This document shows, one piece after another, positions 1 to 11,760 of a DNA stretch of 64,000 nucleotides (position 1 is its first letter; every line of letters starts with the position of its first letter). Location: NCBI RefSeq assembly GCF_026210795.1, contig NC_089433.1, positions 1,885,001 through 1,949,000 of the forward strand, written 5' to 3'. Under the pieces are notes generated by a model, which saw nothing but the letters and a program-made list of their open reading frames with translations, searched no databases and was not told where the DNA came from. The translations under genes and the position numbers were made by a program. Origin of the DNA: Rhizophagus irregularis. Lineage: Eukaryota > Glomeromycota > Glomeromycetes > Glomerales > Glomeraceae.

Positions 1-857
1 GTAAAAGACGTCGTTTACCTATGCAACAAATTCTCCAATCTTATCAAAACCATTTGATTTCTAAAATTCAAGAAGCTGGAAAATTGGCTGATATTGATCC
101 TACTCCATTTATAGCTAAACTCACTTCTCTTTCATGCTGGTCCTTTTCTTCTACAAATTGGTCCTCTTACGCCCTAGTCCGTGGTTGTTTACCTAAACTT
201 TTTATTGACTTATTTGTCGATTTATCTATTCCAAGAATCTCTGCGATTAAGGTTATCGCTGCTATTCATAACAATTTTGTTCAAAAATTCAGAAAACGAA
301 TTTGGAATCCGCGTTCTTATGAGAAAAGTAGATGGGAAAACGCGATGAATATTACCTATAAATTGAAAACTACTCCGAAGCCGTCTAATTTGCCATTGTC
401 GATGTACATACCTTACTCATCTTTACCACCTCTGACCCTACACGATTCATGTGACTCCGGAACCGATTGGTTAAAAAACTCGATGAAATTTGGTTTGCCT
501 TGGTTTAATCACTTTTCGGGTTTTATGGGTCGTCTAACGGTGCTACTTAATAACAGCTTTTGCAGGATGGAGTGTCGATTTTTATAGTGGGCGCGCTGTT
601 CGTTATTTTGTTAGCATAGTTGCTTCTACTTTGATTGGAATATATCAAGGGGGAAGATCTGGGGAAATTTAGTGTAATGCGATTTTTCTTTTTTAGATTA
701 ATTTTTTTACTTTATTTTTTCTTAGGAGACTATATAGCTTTGTTTTTAGTTAGTTTTATTTTTATATTTTTCTTTTTATTTTTTGTAAATTGTAATGTTC
801 GAATAAATTTAATAAAGATAAAGGCTACTATGCCATGTTTGCCTGGTTTTTAACTAG
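1..857 (+). mobile_element. LINE copy 0, 3' end (cut by window edge)
   Basis: This is the 3' end of a non-LTR retrotransposon of the same family as copies A-D. It holds the ORF2 C-terminus and the conserved 3' UTR: a GGATGGAGTGTCGATTTT block, a T-rich stretch and an AATAAAGATAAAGG motif close to the end. The tail reads CCTGGTTTTTAACTAG. The next copy starts a few bases later, after a second partial tail (TGGTTTTTGATTAG). The rest of the element lies outside the window. Confidence 0.9.
3..587 (+). CDS. LINE ORF2 C-terminal fragment (copy 0)
   Basis: This is an open 194-codon fragment of the LINE polyprotein that begins outside the window. It matches the end of copy A ORF2 almost residue for residue, including the final CRMECRFL and the same stop codon. 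It covers the stretch after the CxxC...HxxxxC zinc motif, so no catalytic residue of the endonuclease, RT or RNase H lies in this part. No stop or frameshift is seen, unlike copies A, C and D. Confidence 0.85.
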   Translation, partial: KRRRLPMQQILQSYQNHLISKIQEAGKLADIDPTPFIAKLTSLSCWSFSSTNWSSYALVRGCLPKLFIDLFVDLSIPRISAIKVIAAIHNNFVQKFRKRIWNPRSYEKSRWENAMNITYKLKTTPKPSNLPLSMYIPYSSLPPLTLHDSCDSGTDWLKNSMKFGLPWFNHFSGFMGRLTVLLNNSFCRMECRFL

Positions 858-874
858 CAGTGGTTTTTGATTAG

Positions 875-1003
875 TAACTCTCTCCTGAATTTTTCAAAAA
901 CGAAAATTTCTGACGAAAATAATTTTTTATTATTTTTAAAAAATAATACAAGCTACTAATAAAATTTTATATTTTATATATTCCCAACTCAAAGCCCTCT
1001 ACT
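875..1003 (+). promoter_or_regulatory. LINE 5' UTR, probable internal promoter region
   Basis: This 129-nt leader is conserved in copies A, C (11760-11888) and D (50249-50376). It contains an AT-rich stretch and the block CCCAACTCAAAGCC just before the ORF1 start. A LINE must carry its own promoter downstream of its transcription start, so promoter elements are expected here. No specific motif was recognised. Confidence 0.4.
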
Positions 1004-3127
1004 ATGTCTGGTAACTATGCCAAGAGAGGCCGTGGAAGTCATAACCCTAACAGTAGGAAAGCTTCCCGTCAAGAACAAAAAAATAATAATAACTCCGATA
1101 ATTCAAGCTCCGATGGTGAAAACACTATCCAGCAGAAACGTAATCGTACGATTACTGAAAATTCTATGGAAGAAGACTACGTTGCCGATGCCCAGACGGC
1201 TGACGTTAGAGTAGATGGACCTTCCTCTTCTCCTCAACAAAATATCTCTGGCGAAAATACTTTGACCTCCTCCCTGAAAAAATCTGCTGCGCCAACTGCG
1301 CCCAGTCACGTCGCGTCTTCTGGAAATGTGGACGCGTCCATGCATGCACCTTCAAACAAAGACTTGCAACAACCCCCTAACGCGTCGCCTAATTCAGATA
1401 CCAATGGTGCTCCAGATGGCGATCATACTCCAAATCCAGTGGTGACTCTCGCCATAACCAGAGATAATTTTCAGGCTGCGGCTGCGCCGAATGCTGCCCC
1501 TGAATCTCTCAAGAAATTCCCTACCAATAAAGCCCTTATTGAGGCTGTGAATAACCTTTTTTTAGAAACATACGAGTCATTCACTGGAAAAGCTCGTATG
1601 ACTGGTTCTGGTGAGGCTAAACGCCTCGTTATCCACTTCCATACCGCTGAAGCACGCGACTTGTGCGTTAGTTCCACTCATCCCGAGTTCCCTGACTTGA
1701 TCTTTCATGCTCATGACCCTCGCCAACTCCGATCCAATGAAGATCTCCGGGCTATCTAAATTACAGATATCCCTTTTTTTATCAAAAAGGATAACCTCAT
1801 GGTCTATTTCAAAAAATTTGGTAATATTACCTCTTGCCGCCTTTTCTCCAGTTCTAATGCCAAAGTCCAACAAGCCCGTATTGTTTATGATCACGCCGAT
1901 TCAATTGCTCGTTTTACCGATCAATGGGCTGTATACTGTTTCTCCACCTGTCTTAGAATTACTCCATGTTTCTATACTGTGGATCAAAAGGCTGCGCACC
2001 GTCAATACGTTGCTACCCTCACTCAACTTCCCCCCAATGTTAAGGATATCAACTTGGCTCCTCTTACACGTAACCTTGGCGCAAAGGCTGTCAATGTCCC
2101 GCTTTCTTTAAATTCCTACAAACCCAAAAGATGGGCCTATGTCACCTTCAACTCCCAAGAGACCATGGATGCTGCTATGGAACAGACTGTCAGCTTCCAA
2201 GGCAAAGTGCTTTTCTGGTCCTCCCCCGATAATACTAATAAACTTTGTCACAGATGTGGCAAATTAGGTTGTGCTCCCAATTTTTGCCCACTCAAACAAA
2301 CCAGAGGTAGAAGTCGCACTCGCGACCCTGTTGCAAAACTCAAAGAACGATTTAACGTTAATCAACCTCGTCGTTCCAATTCTAATACTGTCAATGCAAG
2401 TTCTCGCTCTCGATCTCGTTCCAAATCTAGAGATCGATCTGCTTCTAATTCTGGACGTGCCTATAGCATTTCCCACGACCGCACTAATAATGATAATAAT
2501 CATAACAAACCCCCTCCCAATACCTCCCAACGTGCCCGCCATAATAGCAAAGAACGATCGGTCTCCTTTTCTTCCTCCTCTCGTTCTACAGCACGTCCCT
2601 TACCCCGACAGACTCCTAACTCTGCATTATCTCCTGATGATGCTAATAACATTTTAAACCTTTTGCGAGAATTACAATGTGAAGTTGCTAACTTTCACAA
2701 ACGCATCTCCGCTCTTGAACTTGCTGACCAACGGATGACTCGTATTGAATCACACCTTGGCCTTGATCCACTCCCTCTGCCCAATGAACCTGAACCGGAC
2801 CTCATGCAAGAAGATGCCCCTATAACTCACGTTCCGCTTAATATCCAATCTTCCGCTAAATCTCCACTGGCTCCTAAAAGCATTTTAGCGCGACCCTCGC
2901 CTACCTTCACTATTATCCCTGACACTTCTCTTCCTTCTTCTCACTTTTCTCCAAATGCTCCTCCCTTTACTCCTATCGCCTCCACGCAAGAAGAAATTAA
3001 TGATCTCAAAAATAGTAGAGTCGCCATTGAAAGCAAATTAGACCAACTTACTGGTCATATCAAACAATTCATTGGCTCCCTTGGTGGTGCTCCCCCGAAA
3101 CAAGCTGATTCAGCTTCTTCTGTTTAA
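1004..3127 (+). pseudogene. LINE ORF1 (Gag-like RNA-binding protein), copy A
   Basis: ORF1 would encode about 707 residues that package LINE RNA. One in-frame TAA at 1757-1759 breaks it; copy C has CAA there, so this is a single C-to-T change. The frame is the same on both sides. The order is: a polar Ser/Asn-rich N-terminus; a conserved region at about residues 150-410 with RRM-like segments (AYFKKFGNITSCRLF and RWAYVTFNSQETMDAAM); a CHRCGKLGCAPNFC knuckle near residue 415, a CX2CX4CX4C variant of the usual CCHC; an SR-dipeptide-rich tract (about 435-500); a short predicted coiled coil near 560-590; and a Pro/Ser-rich tail. It ends 49 nt before the ORF2 start. Confidence 0.85.
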
Positions 3128-3176
3128 TTTTCTTCTTTAACTTTTACTTCCCGACTGTTTTTATCATTGTGTTTTA

Positions 3177-6100
3177 ATGTCGGACAATAATTTTAAATAT
3201 GATACCTTTGTACGAAACCCTCCCAATCCTGATAATGTTACTGATATTTTTTCACATGAATCGTTGTTTTTTTCCCCCAGTAACACTTCCCCTATCCCCA
3301 ATTCATTCAATATTTCTTCTTTTAATGTTAATGGCCTTAAAATGTATGGTCAGACTAAATTAGAAGAAATTTCTACTTTCTTTTGTTAAAACATATTTCT
3401 TTTGGTGGTATTGTTGATACCCATCTTCACCCTAAACAAATGAAGTTTTTATCCAAACGTCTTTCTAATTATACTGTGTTCTCTTCCAATTTGGATACTT
3501 CTAAACAAATTCTTTCTTCTGGCGGTGTTTCTCTTTTTATAGAAAATTCTCTTGCCTCACATGTTCAAGATTTTAAATCCCATTCTTCACGATTACTCTC
3601 TGTTGATTTATATTTCAAAGGCAATGTTAAATTGCGTATATTTGTTATCTATATCCCTCCCCCTGCTGAAAGTGTTTTGCGCACTGATACTATTGATTTG
3701 CTTATTCAACAACTTATCCTTACTAAACAAGCTGGTTTTCACCATGCTGTTTGTGGCGATTTTAATATGCATTTAGATAAATATTACCCTATTTATTTTA
3801 ATCAACCCCAAATTGCTTCAAAACATATTCACCGATTATTTTTTCATCTCCTTTCTCATGGATATGAAGACTATACTCCTGTTAATCTTTCCTACTCTTT
3901 AGGCACCTTTCATCGCAATGACCAAATTACTCGTGTTGATTATGTATGGTCCTGTCCTCTTCTTAAAAGATTTGCCCTTACTGCTTGCATTTTTGATGCT
4001 CAAGACATCTGCACATCTGACCATAACCCTGTCATCACATACTATGATATGTCTTTACTTTTTGCCTCTACTAAATTGGCTCGCGCTCGTCAACTCAAGC
4101 GCCAAACCTGTCGCATTTTCAAATTTGATACTGTAATTGATATTCAATGGACAGAATTCGCTGACAAAGCTGATGCTTTATGTGATGTCTTACCTTCAAC
4201 TTTTTCCTTCTGGCATATCAATCAAATGTGCGAATATCTCCAATCGCGCATCCTTAAAGCCGCCAACGCTACTTTACCTTCTTCTACTGTTGGCAACAAT
4301 TATACTCCTAAGGTCCCTAAAGATCTGGAAATCTTAACTCAACACTATCGGTTCTTAAATCGCCTAATGCATTCGATACGTTTACTGCGCAAATATCCTT
4401 CTTCTTATTCTGCTGCTCATGAACATAAGTGGTCTACTCATTTAATTAGACTTCAAAACATTTTGCAATTATATAAGAAAGTTTTTACTTTCGTTCCTAC
4501 TTTGCCCTTTTCTCTTTCATCATGTCGACAAGATAATTTTAAGTCACTTCTCGATGATTTATCCAATATTTCAAAATCCTTACGGGGATTTCATTTGCTT
4601 CAAGAGAAAGATTTTCAAGATTCATCCATCCGTGCTCACTTGGACGATAGAAATAATAATTTTGAAACGGACCTTTCTTCTTTCATTGAGTCAGCGCTTT
4701 CTCGTACTCGCCGCCGTATCACCTTGGATTGTGTCTTTATTGATCATTCTACTCACCCTCAGTTGTTAACTGATCCTAAGGACATTGATGATGCTGTTGT
4801 TAACCATTTCCAAAACTTTGTACCTATAAAGTCCACTCCTCCTGTATCTGTAGATACATTGCCTGATAGATGGTCTTCTGCCTACCAACCCATGGATGAT
4901 GTGTCCTCCTCCATCTATGATTCTTTAATGAATCCTCCTACCCTTGACGAATAGTTAACCACTGTTTCTTCTACTCCTAACGGTAAAGCCTCTGGACCTT
5001 CCATGATTACCTATGAAATGCTCAAGCATCTTGGATCCCGTACCTCGGCTCTACTCCTCATTTTAATTCAAGCATGCCTTTCCAAAGCTGATATTCCTGA
5101 TTTATGGCGCCAAGCAATGGTTTTTCCCATTCCCAAACCTCATGAATGGAAATGTCAATTGAAAAATACTCGTCCTATTACTTTACTTGAAGTGATTAGA
5201 AAGTCTCTTGTCAAACTTTTTTATAATCGCCTTTCTACTATTATGGCTTCACATGATGTTCTTAAAGGTGGTAACTTCGCTGGTCTTCCTGGTGGTTCTT
5301 GTCGAGACCCTATTATTACTCTAGAATCTATTATCCATGATGCTGATATCAACAAAAATCCACTTTGGATTCTTTCCCAAGACATCTCTAAAGCTTTCGA
5401 CTCGGTCGATTTGACGATGTTACATTTTGCTCTAGAACGAATACGCCTTCCAGCTTCTGCTGTTAAGTTTATTCTTTCCCTCTTCACAAAACGCATTAAT
5501 AGCGTTTTTACTGCTTATGGATCCACGCCTGCTTATAGGGTTCGCATTGGTATTGACCAAGGCGAAGTTATTTCTCCTCTTTTATGGGTTATTTATATTG
5601 ATCCTTTACTGACTGTCTTGAAGAATGAAATGATGGATCCTTATGTTCTATCTACACCTTCCTTAATTGATTCTCCAAATCCTTCTTTCGATTTGAAGAT
5701 TAATAATTTAGTATTTATGGATGACTCTACTCTTATTTCCTCGTCGAAAGTTGGCATGGAATTTATGTTATCCATTACAGAAGAATTTTATCAGATTAAT
5801 AACACTTCTGCTAATTATAGCAAATATGTGTTAATTACTAATTCGTTGCCTTTGACTTCGAATTCCACTTTATCTCCTATCACTTTTAATTTGGGTTTAT
5901 CCTCTTTAAATAATATTCCCTCCATTACTATTACCCCAATTTCTATGACAACTTCTTTTCGTTTTTTAGGTGTTTGGTTTAATATTAAAAGCTCCCGGGA
6001 TTTTGTCAAAAAACAACTCAAACGCGAATGTTGCTCGTTCGCTGCGACCATCCGCCCTGCAAAGCTCTCTCCCAAACAAGTTGTATACTTACATAATGCT

Positions 6101-8802
6101 TTTTTATACCGAAACTTGAATACCGGATGCAAGTCACGCACTTGTCTGAATCTGACTGCCACCTAATTACGCGAAGTATACGATCTGTTGTAAAACACAA
6201 AGCAAATTTTTCTCGTTCTTTACCCAATCCCATTTTATTTTTATCTCAAGCTTTAGGCTTGACTAATTTGTTTGCTCATCAACGACAATGTCATATTGCT
6301 AATTTATTTTTAATGGCTAATTCTTCTTTTTCTTTTATTCAATCTCTTTTTATTTATAGATTGAGTTTGATACAATATAATTTTTTAATTCCTATTTCTC
6401 CTCTTTTAATTAAGGACTGGTCTATATGGTCTTCTCTTTTTTCTTTTAAGAAAGATTATATCGCATGCACTATTGCTCTCTTATCTTCTACTCCTTTTCG
6501 TTTGCTTCATACTCAACTTTCGAAGCTTCCGAACCTAACTTTGTTGAATGGACGCGTTCCTTTATTCGAATGCATGACACCTAAGGCCTTCAAAGCGTAT
6601 TTTCCTATTTTGCGAAAACGTCAATTGTTTTATCTATCTCAGCTTGTCACTCCCCAAGGAACTCATTTAATTTCCTGGAAAGCCTATTATGATAATTTGG
6701 TTGGACGACGTGGCCCTGGCCGTATCCCCTATTGGTATAAAGACATCCAGCAAGCTACCACTATTCCTGACACCAACAATCGTTTGCTGGCTCAGTTTAT
6801 TGCTACGCCTACGATTGACTCTTCATTTTATGAATTGGCTCCTTGCACATCCTCTCCTCCCACTACTAAAAATTGGATTGTCACGTTAGACGACTACGGC
6901 TCTCCCTCTTTTGGCAAACAGCTTTTGGTCCAAGCAAGTCGTGGTACTTGTTCTATTGTCCATTGGATTTCTCCTGATTGTGAATCTTCACCTGGTGATC
7001 TCATTAGACTTTCTCCTTGCCCTGGTTGCGCTGCTCATACTCCTTTGCCTCCTTCCAAAAAACGGAATGCTGATTTAACCCTTTGCACGCCTACGGTTTC
7101 TTTACAACATTCGCTTATTTTGCCCACCACCAATGAGCGAATTAGACGTAACACTTCTGAAGTGACTTCTTCTTTTACTTGGGCTGATATAGAAGATGGT
7201 GTCCGTCTTTATTATAGTCGATTGGATTTTGATTTTGACTCTCCTTCTGAAGATATTGTTGAAGCTTTTACTCCTCCTATCACTATTGAATCCTCAGCTG
7301 CTGCTGTTTTTGCAAATTCCCCGTTGGTTGTGTCCTCGGACTCACGTTATATCTTTTTCACTGATGGGTCCCTTATTAATCTAGGCACTCCTGATGTTTC
7401 TATGGGCTGGTCCTGGATGCAAATTGTTCCAGATGCTGGTTTTCCCAACTCCATTGCCACTTATGCTCATGGCCTTATTCGAGATAATCCTTCTTCTTCT
7501 CGAGCTGAAGCTGCCGCTATTTACGCAGTTTTAACCATTTCCCCTCGCGACTCAGAAGTTACTATTTATACTGACTCGCAAACTGCCATTGATGGTCTTC
7601 GAAGTTGCTCTTCCTCCGTCTACTTGAATAGTCGTTTGTACTATAAAACTTCCAATTTTGAGCTTTGGGCTATTATTGAACGGACCATCCTTTCCAAGAA
7701 TTTGACAGTTCTTCCTGTCAAAGTTAAAGCTCACTCTGGCAACTATTTAAATGATTTCGCTGATTCCTTGGCCAACACTGCTCATATTGCGTCATCCAGT
7801 ATTTTGATTTCTGGAATGGACCTAGCCTCTGCCCATGATTTTGTTTTAACTTATGACAATGATATAGTCTGTGAATCTAATCCACGACACCTCCTCAAAC
7901 AATATTATCAAACGCAATTAATGCGTGACTTGTTAAATTTAACGCGATTTTACTTTATTTCTTTATTATCATCTAATACAGATTATATTGTTGACTGGGA
8001 ACTTACTTGGTTCACTTTGAATTTCAAACCTTCTCATGACGCATCTTTTACTCTCGAGCACGCTTCAAGACATTCAACCTTTAAATTCAAACTCTTCTTG
8101 GATGATTTGCCTACATTGGAAAAGCTTAAACGGACCCGACCAGACTTATACATGGACGAATTAACTTGCCGTTCTTGTATCGACCGCATGGAAGATTTGA
8201 TGCACCTTTTTATGTGCAAAAATCAGCGCTTGCCTATGCAACAAATTTTACAATCTTACCAAAATCATTTGATTTCCAAAATTCTGGAAGCCGGTAAATT
8301 GGCTAACGTTGATCCTACTCCATTTATTGCTAAACTCACTTCTCTTTCATGCTGGTCCTTTTCTTCTACAAATTGGTCCTCCTTTGCCCTTGTCCGTGGT
8401 TGTTTACCCAAACTTTTTATCGACTTACTTGTTGACTTATCCATTCCAAGAATTTCTGCGATTAAGGTTATCGCTGCTATTCACAATAATTTTGTTCAAA
8501 AATTCAGAAGACGAATTTGGAATCCGCGTTCTTATGAAAAATGTAGATGGGAAAACGCGATGAATATCACCTATAAGTTGAAAACTACTCCGAAGCCATC
8601 TAATTTGCCTTTGTCAATATACGCACCTTACTCATCTTTACCACCTCCGACCCTACACGATTCACGTGACTCCGGAACCGATTGGTTGAAAAACTCGATG
8701 AAATATGGTTTGCCTTGGTTTAATCACTTTTCGGGTTTTATGAGTCGTCTAACGGTGCTACTTAATAACAGCCTTTGCAGGATGGAGTGTCGATTTTTAT
8801 AG
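3177..8802 (+). pseudogene. LINE ORF2 polyprotein (EEP-RT-RNase H), copy A
   Basis: The undamaged form would be about 1,875 residues and would nick target DNA and reverse-transcribe the element RNA. EEP endonuclease motifs are SFNVNGL, GDFNMH (about residue 194) and SDHNP (about 280). The RT shows QDISKAFDSV (motif A), GIDQGEVISPLLW (motif B) and the catalytic FMDD near residue 846. RNase H shows FFTDGS, SSSRAEAAAIY, IYTDSQ and VKAHSGNYLNDFADS from about residue 1390. A CRSCIDRMEDLMHLFMCK zinc motif lies near 1664. Lesions are a 1-nt frameshift near 3385, TAG at 4952-4954 (TGG in copies C and D), and a small deletion near 6105 that shifts the frame. From 6127 to the stop at 8802 it is open for 891 codons. 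Confidence 0.92.
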
Positions 8803-9078
8803 TGGGCGCGCTGTTCGTTATTTTGTTAGCATAGTTGCTTCTACTTTGGTTGGAATATATCAAGGGGGAAGATCTGGGGAAATTTAGTGTAATGCGATTT
8901 TTCTTTTTTTTAGATTAATTTTTTTACTTTATTTTTTCTTAGAAGACTATATAGCTTTGTTTTTTAATTAGTTTTATTTCTATATTTTTCTTTTTATTTT
9001 TTTTTGTAAATTGTAAAGTTCGAATAAATTTAATAAAGATAAAGGCTACTATGCCACGTTTGCCTGGTTTTTGACTAG
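8803..9078 (+). other. LINE 3' UTR and tail (copy A)
   Basis: This untranslated tail is conserved in all five copies (588-857, 8803-9078, 11387-11753, 49869-50236 and 58396-58668). It has a GC-richer block (GTGGGCGCGCTGTTCG), a long T-rich stretch, an AATAAAGATAAAGG poly(A)-like signal and the terminal GGTTTTTGACTAG. There is no poly(A) tail, and two tails run into TAG repeats instead. It is the likely site where the encoded RT recognises its own RNA, by analogy with other LINEs. Confidence 0.7.
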
Positions 9079-11283
9079 TTTCCCATCCTGCGTAAACGAA
9101 AGCTGTTTTATTTATTTCAGCTTATTACTCCTCAAGGTACTCATTTAATTGCCTGGAAGGCTTACTATGACAATTTGGTTGAACGACGTGGCCCTGGCCA
9201 TATCCCTTATTGGTACAAAGATATCCAACAAGCTACCACTGTTCCTGACTCCAATAATCGTTTGCTAGAGAAATTTATTACTATGTCTACGATTGATTTT
9301 TCCTTTTATGAATTGGAACCTTGTCTTTCCTCTCCGCCCACTACTAAAAATTGGATTGTCACATTGGATGATCTTGGTTCTCCCATCTTTGGCAAACAAC
9401 TTTTGGTCCAAGCAAGTTGTGGTACTTGTTCTATTGTCCATTGGGTTTCTCCTGATTGTGAATCTTCGCCTGGTGATCTCATTAGACTTTCTCCTTGCCC
9501 TGGCTGCGCTGCTCATATTCCTTTACCTCCTTCCAAAAAACGGAATGCTAATTTAACCCTTTGTACACCTACGGTCTCATTACAACATTCACTTATTCCG
9601 CCCACTACCAATGAGCGGATTAGACGTAATACTTCTGAAGTGACTTCCCCTTTTACTTGGGCTGATATAGAAGATGGTGTCCGTCTTTATTACAGTAGAT
9701 TGGACTTTGATTTTGATTCCGCTTCTGTTGATACCTTTGTAGCTCCTGTTACTCCTGTCACTATTGAATCCTCGGCTGCTGCTGTTTTTGCAAACTCCTC
9801 ATTGGTTGTTTCTCCAGACTCGCATTATATTTTTTTCACTGATGGGTCTCTTATTAATTTAGGCACTCCTGAAGTTTCTATGGGCTGGTCCTGGATGCAA
9901 ATCGTTCCTGATGCAGGCTTTCCTAATTCAATCGCCACTTATACTCATAGTCTCATTCGAGATAATCCTTCTTCTTCTCGAGCTGAAGCTGCTGTTATTT
10001 ATGCAGTTTTAACTATTTCTCCCCGCGACTCAGAAGATATTATTTATACTGACTCGCAAACAGCCATTGATGGTCTTCGAAACTGCTCTTCCTCTGTTTA
10101 CTCAAATAGTCGTTTGTATTACAAAACTACAAATTTTGAACTTTGGGCTATCATTGAGCGAACCATCCTTTCCAAAAACTTGTCGGTCTCCCCTATTAAA
10201 GTTAAAGCTCACTCTGGCAACTATTTAAACGATTTTGCTGACTCCTTGGCCAATACTGCTCATACTGCGTCATCCAGTATTTTGATTTCTGGAATGGACC
10301 TTGCCTCTGCTTATGATTTTGTCTTAATTTATGACAATGATGTTGTTTGTGAATTTAATCCACGATATCTCTTCAAACAATATTATCAAATGCAGTTAAT
10401 GCGTGATTTATTAAATTTAACGCGGTTTCATTTTATTTCTTTACTATCATCTAATATAGATTATGTGGTTGACTGGGAACTTACTTGGTTCACTTTAAAT
10501 TTCATGCCTTCTCACGATGCATCCTTTACTTATGAACATGCTTCAAAGCACCAAACCTTTAAGTTCAAACTTTTTTTGGATGACTTACTTACATTGGAAA
10601 AGCTTAAACAGACTCGACCAGATTTATACATAGACGAATTAACTTGCCGTTCTTGTATTGACCACATGGAAGATTTGATGCATCTTTTTATGTGCAAAAA
10701 TCGTCATTTGCTTATGCAACGAATTTTACAATCTTATCAAACACATTTGATTTCCAAAATTTTAGAAGCCGGTATATTGGCTGACATTGATCCTACTCCA
10801 TTTATTGCTAAACTCACTTCTCTTTCATGCTGGTCCTTTTCTTTTACAAATTGGTCCTCTTATGCCCTGGTCCGTGGTTACTTACCCAAACTCTTTATTG
10901 ACTTATTTGTCGATTTATCCATTCTGAGAATTTCTGCGATAAAGGTTATCACTGCTATTCATAATAATTTTGTCCAAAAATTCAGAAGACGAATTTGGAA
11001 TCTGCGTTTTTATGAAAAATGTAGATGGAAAAACGCGATAAACATTACCTTTAAGTTGAAAACTATTCCGAAGCCTTCTAATTTGCCATTGTCCAAGTAC
11101 ATACCCTACTCATCTTTACCACCTCCGACCCTACATGATTCACGTGATTCCGATACAGATTGGTTGAAAAACTCGATGAAATATGGCACACGTCAAATGA
11201 TCAAAAATAGGCAAAAAAAATGGCGCAAATCGCATAAACTATTCGCAAATTTGTATAAACTATTTACAAATAGTATAGGTTAA
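9079..11283 (+). CDS. LINE ORF2 C-terminal half with altered C-terminus (copy B)
   Basis: This frame is open for 734 codons with no start of its own; the TAG of the copy A tail lies directly upstream in frame. It contains the whole RNase H domain (FFTDGSLINLGTP, SSSRAEAAVIYAVL, IYTDSQTAIDGL, VKAHSGNYLNDFADS) and the zinc motif CRSCIDHMEDLMHLFMCK. At its end the inserted element at 11187 replaces the normal LPWFNHFSGF...CRFL terminus with a short basic tail (RQMIKNRQKKWRKSHK...). Unlike A, C and D it has no stop codon, so it looks like a recent copy. Lacking RT and endonuclease, it cannot move by itself. Confidence 0.85.
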   Translation, partial: FPILRKRKLFYLFQLITPQGTHLIAWKAYYDNLVERRGPGHIPYWYKDIQQATTVPDSNNRLLEKFITMSTIDFSFYELEPCLSSPPTTKNWIVTLDDLGSPIFGKQLLVQASCGTCSIVHWVSPDCESSPGDLIRLSPCPGCAAHIPLPPSKKRNANLTLCTPTVSLQHSLIPPTTNERIRRNTSEVTSPFTWADIEDGVRLYYSRLDFDFDSASVDTFVAPVTPVTIESSAAAVFANSSLVVSPDSHYIFFTDGSLINLGTPEVSMGWSWMQIVPDAGFPNSIATYTHSLIRDNPSSSRAEAAVIYAVLTISPRDSEDIIYTDSQTAIDGLRNCSSSVYSNSRLYYKTTNFELWAIIERTILSKNLSVSPIKVKAHSGNYLNDFADSLANTAHTASSSILISGMDLASAYDFVLIYDNDVVCEFNPRYLFKQYYQMQLMRDLLNLTRFHFISLLSSNIDYVVDWELTWFTLNFMPSHDASFTYEHASKHQTFKFKLFLDDLLTLEKLKQTRPDLYIDELTCRSCIDHMEDLMHLFMCKNRHLLMQRILQSYQTHLISKILEAGILADIDPTPFIAKLTSLSCWSFSFTNWSSYALVRGYLPKLFIDLFVDLSILRISAIKVITAIHNNFVQKFRRRIWNLRFYEKCRWKNAINITFKLKTIPKPSNLPLSKYIPYSSLPPPTLHDSRDSDTDWLKNSMKYGTRQMIKNRQKKWRKSHKLFANLYKLFTNSIG

Positions 11284-11386
11284 TTCGTAAATAGCCAAAA
11301 ACAGCCAAGAATAGCCAAGAATAGCCAAGAATAGCCACTGCTTTTCGCGCCATTTTTTTTGCCGATTTTTAGCATTTCGACCTGTG
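11187..11386. mobile_element. 200-bp CACA-ended MITE in LINE B
   Basis: The insertion is defined against uninterrupted LINE copies (ATATGGTTTGCC). The ends are CACACGTCAAATG on the left and, read inverted, CACAGGTCGAAATG on the right. The inverted repeats extend about 40 bp into a shared AAAAATGGCGC. TGG is duplicated on both flanks (11184-11186 and 11387-11389). A CAC start with a 3-bp duplication suits a non-autonomous CACTA/CMC-type element. It contains a short direct repeat of AATAGCCAAG. Confidence 0.8.
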
Positions 11387-11750
11387 TGGTTTGCCTTGGT
11401 TTAATCACTTTTCGGGTTTTATGGGTCGTCTAACGGTGCTACTTGATAACAGCTTTTGCAGGATGGAGTGTCGATTTTTATAGTGGGCGCGCTATTCGTT
11501 ATTTTGTTAGCATAGTTGCTTCTACTTTGGTTGGAATATATCAAGGGGGAAGATCTAGGGAAATTTAGTGTAATGCGATTTTTCTTTTTTAGATTAATTT
11601 TTTACTTAATATTTTCTTAGAAGACTATATAGTTTTATTTTTAGTTAGTTTTATTTTTATATTTTTCCTTTTATGTTTGTAAATTGTAAAAGTTTGAATA
11701 ATTATTAATAAAGATAAAGGCTACTATGCCATGTTTGCCTGGTTTTTGAT

Positions 11751-11760
11751 TAGTAGTAGT
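11751..11760. repeat. (TAG)n junction between LINE B and LINE C
   Basis: The B tail GGTTTTTGAT passes through TAGTAGTAG directly into the TAACTCTCTCC start of copy C. The C/D junction at 50234-50249 has the same form with more units. Confidence 0.8.

Larger units (their letters stand above)
875..9078 (+). mobile_element. LINE copy A, full-length non-LTR retrotransposon
   Basis: This is an 8.2-kb element with two ORFs and no LTRs. It runs from TAACTCTCTCCTG, which also starts copies C and D, to GGTTTTTGACTAG. Domain order is ORF1 (RNA-binding, zinc knuckle) then ORF2 (EEP endonuclease, RT, RNase H, C-terminal zinc motif), typical of the I/Tad-type LINE branch; I cannot name the clade more exactly. 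It follows copy 0 head to tail, and 5'-truncated copy B is fused directly to its 3' end. Two nonsense changes and two frameshifts make it non-autonomous. Confidence 0.92.
9079..11753 (+). mobile_element. LINE copy B, 5'-truncated
   Basis: Copy B starts abruptly at a Phe codon in the linker between RT and RNase H (compare 47579 in copy C). It is joined directly to the GACTAG tail of copy A. Truncation of the 5' end is the usual outcome of incomplete target-primed reverse transcription. The copy carries a 200-bp inserted element at 11187-11386 and a complete 3' tail that ends in TAG repeats before copy C. It is closest to copy C, sharing that insertion and many substitutions. Confidence 0.9.

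Noticed and set aside
635-853. 72-aa hydrophobic ORF in the LINE 3' UTR
   Set aside because: It is a T-rich tract giving Phe/Leu/Ile codons, and the frame is not kept in copies A-D.
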